Shown here: piece by piece, positions 12,028 through 22,300 of the stretch | Layout of the letters: each line of letters opens with the position of its first letter | Position numbering within the stretch: the stretch's first letter is position 1 | Origin: Diadema setosum | Taxonomy: Eukaryota > Echinodermata > Echinoidea > Diadematoida > Diadematidae | DNA length: 64,000 bases | Direction: 5' to 3' | Assembly (NCBI GenBank): GCA_033980235.1 | Contig: CM067076.1 | Span: 32,646,383 to 32,710,382 of the forward strand | Position numbers and translations under genes: made by a program | The notes under the pieces: generated by a model | The model's database searches: none | What the model was told of the DNA's origin: nothing | The model's input: the letters and a program-made list of their open reading frames with translations, nothing else

Positions 12028-13058
12028 TAGACATCATAATCAAGCTCATGAATTTGTTAGCGCTGTGATGAACGTGTAAACAATGACACATGGCCACTCC
12101 AATGTAAAGGTATATATGAGAAAAGATATTGACAAGGATGTCTACAGTGCATGTAAGGATAACTCAATTACTTACAAAATGCGTTTTTCTTTCATGGTCC
12201 TTGAACTGTAACCATTTGTCGTGGCTAATTAATATAACGAGTGATGCCACTTTTCAAAGCTGACGAAATGGTCCACTGTACAAATGAACGTGAATAAATT
12301 AAAGTCGGCTGTGAATGGGTGATTTCGGTGGAGGGCGCGGTAGTATTAATTACACTTTTGATAATTTTTTCGGCCAAAGCATCTCGAACGCCCTGAAGCT
12401 TGCCAATACGGCGCCACATTCCCAAAGTCCCCACGGCATGCGTACGCCAACGTGCCAAGTCGTGCATTCGGTGGAATAAAACCCGCACTTGAATTAGCCC
12501 TTAGAAAGTACATGAGGAAAATACGCTGACTTCCCAAATTATACTTCGGATGTGAACCATTTTCGACAAGCACCAAGGCACAGTGAGAGGAGCTCCTTTT
12601 GGCACCTGGTTGGTAAGACAGTTTTGCAAATTAATAGAATCCACTTATATTAGAGCCAAAGAATGAGGGGAACCCCTACCCCCATTTGCAGACTCTTGTG
12701 TTGCATGAACTTTCTTTTGAATAGCTTCTATCCTTTTTATTTTTAAAAGAATCTACTGATAAAACTAAAAAAAAAAGAATTATTGTTCCTTCACTGGCAA
12801 AGTGAAAAAATTTAGTATCGAAGTATTACCCAAATTTAGTCACATGTCGTATATATATATATATATATATAATATGCATATTAAGGGCCAGTCACACAAC
12901 TATTCTTTTTATCACATCATTCTTAGGGTTTGAGCCTTGATACTTCGTTTTAAACATTAATGTTTTATTTTCTATTGCAGGGATTTACCTTCTCTCAAAA
13001 GTAATTGATTAAACATAATACATCTTTGAACATTTAGACAGCTCTACTATTTTCATAG

Positions 13059-13060
<2 letters not shown>
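12028..13060. other. Gene-free stretch with a (TA)n run
   Basis: No supported gene. A (TA)n microsatellite lies at 12850-12871. Confidence 0.4.
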
Positions 13061-13110
<50 letters not shown>

Positions 13111-13259
13111 AGAGTAAAATCAGTCGTATAAACACCGCAGAAGCCCCCCCAAAAAAAATCACTTTTTCAAGTCCAATTTTTTGGCTCCTGCGGTGTTTAT
13201 ACGACTGATTTTACTCTTGATATCTATTTACTACACACCGACGCAGAACTTTCATATTT

Positions 13260-13307
<48 letters not shown>

Positions 13308-13315
13308 TATATGTA
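13061..13315. repeat. (TA)n arrays flanking a near-perfect hairpin
   Basis: (TA)n runs occupy about 13061-13107 and 13262-13312. Between them, 13105-13223 is an inverted repeat: the left arm includes 'caagagtaaaatcagtcgta' and 'taaacaccgcag', and the right arm is its complement, with a ~37-base loop carrying a c-run and an a-run. It looks like a minimal foldback element that landed in, or seeded, a TA microsatellite. Confidence 0.8.
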
Positions 13316-13706
13316 TAGCTGTGTGTTTGGTTGTATGTGTGTGATAGTGACCTATGTGTATGTAAGAAGAGAATTTTCAAGTGGATTTAATGTTTACGAA
13401 CAATTTATATCTTTGTGAATATGTATTTCATTGTTCATGTTTAAATGCATGGTCTATTCATCTAATGAGTGTGTGTGTGTGTGTGTGTGCGTTACCGCAT
13501 ATACATATAGACACAGCCAACGCTAACTTTTAAAAAAGATGTCACCCCAATACCAGCGAAAAAGGTGGGTTAACTTTGACTTGCATATCTCATTCCCTCC
13601 AAGGAACTTTATTCGAATAGATTATACGACCATTTTTCAAACTAAATCGAAGTGAAGACTGAAAAACTCAGTCTTACCTTGGGAAAGAAAGTATTTCGTA
13701 TTTTGT

Positions 13707-13725
13707 TTTATTATTATTATTATTA

Positions 13726-13774
<49 letters not shown>

Positions 13775-13892
13775 CATTATTATTATTATTAATATGATGA
13801 TGATGATGATTACTACTACTGTTATTATACTATTCTTATTATCATTATTATCATCATCATCATTATCATTCTCATCATTATTATTATCATTC
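13707..13892. repeat. (TTA)n / (ATC)n trinucleotide microsatellite
   Basis: Imperfect ATT and ATC triplets run for about 185 bases. They yield spurious long isoleucine and asparagine frames on both strands. Confidence 0.9.
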
Positions 13893-14666
13893 ACCGTATA
13901 ATCACTGAAGAGATCTTCGGAAACGTTAAGGAGGATGAGGTTGGATCAAATATTCGCCATCTGCACTGTCATGGTAACTGGTATGTTCAATGTCATTTGC
14001 TAGCAATTTTATTAACACTCTCGCAGTAATTCACAAACTAGCATTTATGGGATGTGATATGCCCTAGGCATGAATCCCAGTTCTTTGTGTAGTTCAGTTG
14101 TATCACGAAACATCCTACCATGTAAAAATTTCGCCATAAAGCATAAAATGAAATAAGGAGATATCACCATTTTTCTCGATAAACCATATTGTAGACAATT
14201 TATTCTAGATACAAATTTCATTATACAGTAACTACTGTTCACATTTTTTATATTTAACAATACTTAACATGGATTACACTGATTAACATTATCACATCGG
14301 TTGATTTTTTTTTCCCTAACTCACATTTAAAACTATTTTGAAGCACCAAAGCTGGGTTTTTGTTTCATCTGCAAATGGAAAAAAAAAAAATGTCTTTAAA
14401 ATGAGTCATTCTTATCATGCTTATAGGGTTATACTTAAAGGAATTCACAAAGAAGTGAAGAAAAATTGGGGGGAAAAATCTGGAAATTCACTGAACAGGA
14501 CTGAAAGAATAGTAGTGGTCTTTGTCAATGTTTGGGCCCATTCAACTCTGGCATTCCTCTATTTTATTGTGCTTATATATTTCAACAATTTTCCACTTTT
14601 TACTGTTTATTTGTCTCTATGTCTGTTTCTTTTCATGTGGCCTTTCAAAACCCCTTCCGTCGGAAG

Positions 14667-14882
14667 GTTCCCTTCTCCTTGGGGAGGGAGAGCTGGTGGG
14701 AGCGACGACCTGTTCACGAAGCCTCGCGATGAACTGGCGACCCTCAGCTCCAGCGTGCACACGAAGAGTCCTGGCTAGCGGCGTCGAGGTGCAGCTGGTG
14801 CCCAAGCTTCTCCGCACCTTCTGGAACGCCACTCGCTGCCCAGAGGCCTGGCTGCGGAGACACCCGATTTGCCGAATACCAG
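14667..14882 (+). CDS. Lectin gene 1, exon encoding the unrecognised four-Cys domain
   Basis: The exon was assigned by alignment to the gene 2 exon at 35969-36229. Both have four cysteines with 26 residues between the second and third, a shared 'VQLVPKL' segment, and end C-(R/K)-IP followed by a phase-1 GT donor. The acceptor after 'ccgtcggaag' is the best fit because it gives the same split Gly codon as gene 2, but the frame is open further upstream, so the 5' boundary is less certain. An N-glycosylation site (NAT) lies between the second and third cysteines. Confidence 0.7.
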
Positions 14883-16259
14883 GTGATGTTATACCCTGGG
14901 TCCTTGTATTGTGGTGTGCACTATCTCGTTTCTTACTTGTATTAACTTGTTGGTTTGTTGGTGGGTTTTTTTTTTTTTTTTTTTTTTTTGATTAAGGGGT
15001 GGTACAGTTTCGATTGAGATAGTGATTCACGTTTTCAACATTTTTTAATGATGATTTTTTTTATATAGATAATGTGAAACCTTGATTAAACAGGAAAGAG
15101 CATATTATTCTCAGTGGAATTCAGAGTTTTTATGAAAATCGGTTTTGAAATGGCCAGGATATCCAAAACAAAGCAATACTAAGAATAGGTGGGTCCCACT
15201 TTTTAGTAATTTCGCTCTGTTTTACTTTGTTTCTGGATATATCGGCCATTTCAAAACCGATTTTCATCAAATAAACTTTGAATTTCTCGTAGAATTGTAT
15301 GCTCCAAAATATTTCATGAAATGGTTTCTAACTATCTTGTAAAAAGTTTAAAGCTAAATCATCACCTCAACCAATACTATACCATCCCTTTGAGCTTTAT
15401 CACTCATGCTTTTGCAGCAGACAGAGAGAGAGAGAGAGAGAGAGCGGGGGGGGGGGGGAGATACTTGGGAAATTGATATGATCACTTGCACCCAACTCTA
15501 GTTCGTTGAGTAAAGGTAAGGTAATTAAGGCCTTTGCCATTAATTCAATCAGGTATCACGGTTCGCTTATTTACAGTGTGCTCAAGGCTCTGGATAGGTG
15601 AACCGTGAAGATATTTTTACTTCAAATCAGCAATGTTCACTGGTGCCCTACGAATAGACCTAACGAGTCGCCTTTATTTGATGTTTTTCATTGAGATGTG
15701 AGGAAAGACTGGTGACAATGTCATTAGATGTGTCCTTGTTTCATGTACATGCACTTAGATTGCTGGTCGATAACTCAGCATTTTAACCCCTTTCTTCTTA
15801 TAATAGTCAAGATTGGTTACTTTCCATCGCCAAGCCAAATCTATGTTTTTCTTTCACTTCTCTTTTTCATCTGTAATTATGAACTCTTATCTAAACTCGT
15901 GAAACTTCTTAATGTTATTAGGCATTAATTGTACGGTGCAAAATTAGACTTCTGTACATTTCCGTTTACTGTTTTTGCTTTGCGATATCATTCAAACATA
16001 GCCTGTAAATGAAGATTCAGAAAAATTCAGAAAAGTTATTTAGGGGAGGGAGATGTGCGCTGTATCACCTCTAAGATATTGGCTACTAATACTGAAAAGA
16101 AGAAACAAACCAAACAGGAAGAATCACAAACCGTGATTTTTGGAATACCATCCATGACATGCATGAAGAGATTGCTAGAGAGGTAGCTGGTGTACAAAGT
16201 GTAGCCGTTTGATCAAACAAGGGGCAATAGAACAGATCCCCACGATACACACACACCCG

Positions 16260-16300
<41 letters not shown>

Positions 16301-19300
16301 TAACAGATGTTCCTCTACCCCTGAAATGGAATGATTTCTTGAGGATTATACCATGGAGCTACCAAAAAGACTCCATGATTATACAATCACGTCCGTCGTA
16401 TGCATTGTACCTCTGTCCACTGGCGTAGGGGGGGGGGGGAGGGACGGACGATGGGGGCGGTCGCCCCCCCCCCCCCCCCCCTAAGATTTGGACCGGGGAT
16501 TTGGGAGGCGGAAAAAAAAAATGCGTGTATACTGTATGCATGCACATGAAGCGGGTCTCCTTTGCAACCTTTCATCAAATAAGATCATATTTTTTTGTGA
16601 ATATTTCACTCAAAGTGTGCACCAGATCGTTGAATTTCAATTCAAAATATGCAAAATCCCTCTGAGCCTCTTTCCCTAGCTTAGTACACTTTTTAGATTT
16701 ACACAAAATTATGAATAATTCTGAGTGCACAAGACTTAGCACTTATATTCCGAAAATTCAAAGTTCCCTCATGTACAAGGGGAATTTCCCCTTTTAATCG
16801 ACCCTTTCCTCCCTTAGTCTCCCCCCCCCCCCATCAGTTTGTTGTTGTTTTGTTTTGGTGTTTGTTTGTTTGTTTTTTTGATTTCCCAAATATTCCATCA
16901 AATATTCGTATACGAGATATCTCAATTTCAACCTTAAAAAGGCAAAAGCTCCATAGTAAGCGAAGGATGGAGATAACACTCGCCCTTGCCTTCTCCGTGC
17001 CCGCCCGCCCCTCCCCCCCCCCCCCCCGCCATGTATAGAAGTAGACTGTGGCTACACTTTGTACATAAACAGTTTTCCAAATATGACACAAAATGTGCGC
17101 ACCAAAACGTTAAACTGCAATCAGAAAATTATACAGAATCTCCTTCCACAGACTTTTTACACTTCTCTTCTGATTGACAAATTTCAAGATATCCCAACAA
17201 AAGTGTGTGCCAGATTGTTGAATTTCAGTTCTAAAAGCTTAAAACTGAAAAAAAAAAGCTCCCTTGAATATGGGAGAGGTATCTTGCCACCCATTCATTG
17301 CTTGTTACCCACTATAGACTTGGTACATTTTTGGGAATGACAATTTCCGAATTTTCCACAAAAAATGTGCCCCAGATCACTTTATTTCAATTCTAAAAAC
17401 GCAAAAGCTCCGCGAGCGGGAGGGGGAATCCCCCTTCCCCTAAGCTCTGCCTCACTAGACTTACAATACAAGAAGATTATTCAAATGATACCATTTTATA
17501 GGCGAATTGTTCAATAATAATCTACACTAAAATATACTGCAACCTTAAACAAGTGGGACTGTTTCAACTCGTTAAAACACGCAAAAACATGCATCAAATT
17601 ACACCATTTGCAACATCAAAATGCAAAAAGTTCTCACCGTTGGGGGGGGGGGGGGGGGGACACCCCATCCAACACCCTCCCCTCCCCCCTCGCTCGCTCC
17701 GCTCGCTCGGGTTCAGTCTCGTTCATGATATGTAGTGAAAAGAATTAATACAAGAAGTGTATCTATAGGCAAATAAATGATAATCTACATCAAAATATGG
17801 ACTGTTTCAACTCGTTAAAACACGCAAAAACATGCATAAAATTGCACCATTTGCAACATCAAAATGCAAAAAGTTCTCACCGTGGGAGGGGGGGGGGACA
17901 CCCCCTCCCACACCCTCCCCTCCCCCTCCCTCGCTCCGCTCGCTCGGGTTCAGTCGCGTTCATGATATTCAGTGAAAAGAATTGATACAAGAAGTGTATT
18001 TTAATTATACCATTTTATAGGCAAATTGTTCAATAATAATCTACGTCAAAATATACTGCTACCTTAAACAATTGGGGCTGTTTCACGTCGATAAAACGCG
18101 CAAAACATGCATCAAATTGCACCATTTGCAACATCAAAATGCAAAAAGTTCTCACCGTGGGAGGGGGACAACCCCTTCCCCCCCCCCCCCCCCCCTCGCT
18201 CGCTCCTCTCGCTCGGGTTCAGTCGCGTTCATGATATTCAGTGAAAAGAATTAATACAAGAAGTGTATTTAAATTATACCATTTTATAGGCAAATATATT
18301 GTTCATTAATAATTTACATCAAAATATACTGCTACCTTAAACAGGTGGGACTGTCGATAAAACGCGAAAAAACATGCATCAAATTGCACCATTTAAAATG
18401 CAAAAAAGTTCTTACCCTGGGAGGGGGGACACCCCCCTCCCACACTCTCCCCCCCCCCCCCCCCCTCGCTCGCTCCGCTCACTCGGGCTCGGTTGCTTCG
18501 CTCCCTCGCCGACTAACCGCCCCCCCCCCCCCCCAAGATGAAATCCTGCCTACGCCGTTGCCTCTGTCTGAGATTAAAAATGAAAACGATGATCATAAAA
18601 TATGTAAAGGGGGAGTAGTAAAGTGTCAGATGACTGCAACGAGAAAGGACTCTATAGCGCAGACATCGCAACATACTATCGGACTACACCATTAGATGGC
18701 AAAACCTGTCTCAAGCCTAAGGAAGTCGTTTCATAGTTTACATCTAAGAATTACAACAATGCAGTTGGAATGATTTGATCATTTTATTTGGTTTTCATTT
18801 GGCACACATTCGTACCTTATTTTGATGTAAACATGAAATATAAATCGTTTGTAGAGTTTTTAAGGGTGCGCTGGAATATGTTTGGAACTACATAAAATGA
18901 GAGGGATTCGTTTTACATAATAGATAAATACAGTAGTATACCATCAACAATTGTCATATACTTTTATACAGTATCATACTGAGTGGCATCATTGGTAAAT
19001 CGCCTATTAACAGTCAGAAGATATCCAAAGTACATAATATAATTATTTGTATAATTTTTTTAATTATTATTATTTTATTAAAATGCTTCATTAATACTGG
19101 TTATGCAGGCAAATTTCCTGAGCGTCAACTCTTGTATCATTGCTCTCTCCTTTTGCCATGATGTGCAGATTGCGCCCTGGACCCCTGTTTTAATGGTGCA
19201 ACTTGTGAGGAGACGTTGGACTACTACATATGTCACTGTTCAACCGAGTTTGACGGGAAGAACTGCGAAAAACCTCGACTGTTTACGGAGAGTAAGTCCG

Positions 19301-22300
19301 ACGCCGTGCTGTTATTTGCGAGTAATAAATGGCGACGTCTTGTTTTGACGTCTTGTTGTGACGTCATATCCGTGCACCTTTTATCCATTCACCTGACTTC
19401 GAAAAACAAAATCATCGATCGACAGAAATCCTGTTCATAATCGACTGGCCCACCCTTATTAGCATATAGGTTACACCTTTTTATCAAAAGTTTAAGGAAA
19501 AAGACATGTTTTAAATGAATAAAGGTCAGAAATCGTTCGATCAGTAACTAATTCCCACCTTAAATGTCTTATCAAAGTGCGATATTCTAAACGTTACTCA
19601 TTATTGAAAAGTGTCTTTAGATCTATTAATGCAAGTTCTTTTCCCGAATCAGGTATGACCATGCTAGACAGATATGTCAAACGGAAGTATTGTTATTCAG
19701 TGTCTTAAACGTCTGCTGTCGTAACAGCGTGATCGAGCTAGCTTTAGATTTGCGACGAAAGCTCTGCAACGACGCAGCCTCTATCGCGGGTTGAAAAATG
19801 GAAACAGCTGTCTTGCGCATGTGCAGAACACCGATTTTAGCCTATAGCGTCGTCTGTAGAGTTCGCGTCGCAGATCTAAAGCTCGCTTACATACCTCACT
19901 ACAGGACTGAGGATAGAACGCAAACTGCTCCTGTGGCAAGTAGGGATAACAATGCAGGACTAGAGAGTCGCGCAGATCTTGGTGTATGGCTATGGGACAA
20001 GCACGTTATGAAGTAGTACTGTGGCTGGAAGTTGAATTAAAGACAAAGAGACGGTGATACATGTATTAAGCGGACACTCATATTAACACACGCACTATAC
20101 TTAACAAGTCATCGTGGTCTACTGATTTGACATTATCATTTTTATCTTTCATGCAGACAAGGACTTTGCAAGCATATTACATTCCTTAGAATCTAAATGA
20201 AAGAGAAAATAAACGCCCTCATAATGCTGGACAATGGTAGTTAGGTCTTCAGTCATGGAAGATGGGAGGACTTCAACGCCATTTTGTCCAGTTTAGATCG
20301 TTACTAGTCAAGCCTCTAGAGGTTACTTTTATCGTACCCAATTTGATCGAATATTACATCATCTTTAAAAAAGAAAATTTTGTCTCCGTTTAGCTCATGA
20401 CCTCGCCCGTTGCGTGTGTTTACTGAATTATTGAGCAGGCGTCAGCACGTCACCTGCCAAATCTGTAGCGACACATCAATCAACTACGAACGCCACAGAG
20501 AACTCGACAGCTTCAACACAAGCAAGTGCATCAACCACAATGCTTGCGGAGCCAACGACTGTAACCAAGGTAACCACGTCACCACCACTGACCACCTCCT
20601 CATCCACTACTGCCAGCACCCAGAGTGGTCCCGGTAAGATGGAGAACCTTTATATCCATCTCACCCCTCCCTCTTAAAGGGACATTCCAGACGATTTTCA
20701 TAATTTCACATCATGTAGTACATAAATCGACAACTATAGATTTGTGGAATTTATTGTGGTTCTTGAGCAGAGAAACATTACTTTGAAAAACCTTAAACAA
20801 ATTACACTGAACAAGGATGATGACAGAGGAGGTTCACATATTTCAGAAATGTAACAGTGTAATTTCATTACAATACCGCTTGCTTGCGAGTTCACCTGTG
20901 TATAACCTATGCATGCCTTCTTCTTTTGTTCTGCTTCCATGAGCCCCAACTCATGCATTCTTATGGTGACTCTGTCATGTCATCATCCTTGTTCATTGCA
21001 ATTCGTTCTAAATTTTGAAAATATTCTTATTCTTCATCCCAATTATCACAAATCCTGAAACTCTCTCTTCAGTATAACTAATTTATAGTTGTTCAAATGT
21101 AAAAATCTGAAAATCATCCGGAGGTCTCCTTTAAGAATATTTTCTATTTCAAGGACAGTTAATAGTTAATTGATGTGAATTCTATTTCCAAAACATGGTG
21201 ATAAGATTAGTAAATTGAAGACGATTATCTAGAGCGAAAACAAAACTGCTCGTTTAGATATGATTCAACACGTCGCGGATGCGCTGGAACAAAATAACTT
21301 ACCGATTGAAAGGTTTCAGAATGCCTTGTGTCCAAAAATGTTATTCTTGATGTAGTGAATCTCGCCATTATTCTGATTTATCGCAATTTGTGTTGCATTG
21401 AAGTTTTGCAGCCGAAATCATTCTTACGTCATGTTTGCTATCCTGCATACATGACTCCGAAGTCAGGGGCGTGTTACAGCTGGAGAAAAACTGATGCTCT
21501 CCTTCGAAGTCATGCTCGGTATACCTCCGAGAAGTCATGAGCTTAACTATAACATACACGAGGCTTGACAAAGGATAGGATTCAGTATAACTTCATTTCG
21601 ATTTGCGAGTTATGAGAAGGACGGAAATAAGTATTAATGACTTGAATTATTTCCTTAACCCTTTTAAATGAATTACAGTACAATATTTCCTTGAATTTGG
21701 CAATTTACAGCTTGAGACTCAATAAAATGTGAAACTTTTTCTTTTCGTCTTCAAATTTCCTCTTAGTGCTTGAGCAGCGCCGAGAATGGCCTCAAAGGAA
21801 AGAGGAATGCTAGGAATTATATTGCAATGCTTTAGACACTAAACAATCCACGTGTTTGCAGAGATTACGACTTTCTGGCGAAACGAAAATATTAATCTAT
21901 CATATTCTTTCCTAAAACATCAGACGGCTTCTGTCCGTCAAATTCTATAGCCTAATCTGTAGCAGCATGTCAAACAATATTATTTCAAATAAATTTAGTT
22001 ATTTTAATTTAAACTCTTTCATACGTATAATTATAATGATATACAGCTATAGGTTAAAAGAGTCAGCGTTGCATATTATTTTCTTCTGTTCTTTTGTGAA
22101 AGCCTCGACACAAACACGTCCTCAAGTGAAGCAAGAGGACACTCACAAGACTGTCAAATAATTTGGCATATTTTCAGAGTTCTACTGTCAGGACGCGACG
22201 TGGACCAAGTTCGGGAGGAAGTGCTTCAAGGTATCGGCTGGCGGCGCCGCGGGGACGAAGGACTGGCACAACACCCAGTGCGGCACGGACTATGCCATCA

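Noticed and set aside
13637..13894. Long minus-strand frame full of isoleucine and asparagine.
   Set aside because: It is a translation of the ATT/ATC microsatellite.
14522..14666. Open frame with a hydrophobic stretch running into the lectin gene 1 four-Cys exon.
   Set aside because: A phase-1 acceptor at 14666 matches the gene 2 exon boundary and split Gly codon exactly, and the upstream text is pyrimidine-rich like an intron. Kept only as an open question.
17485..18495. Spaced repeats considered as a CRISPR-like array.
   Set aside because: Units are ~260 bp, the genome is eukaryotic, and there is no short repeat with unique spacers; it is the interior of a hAT-like element.
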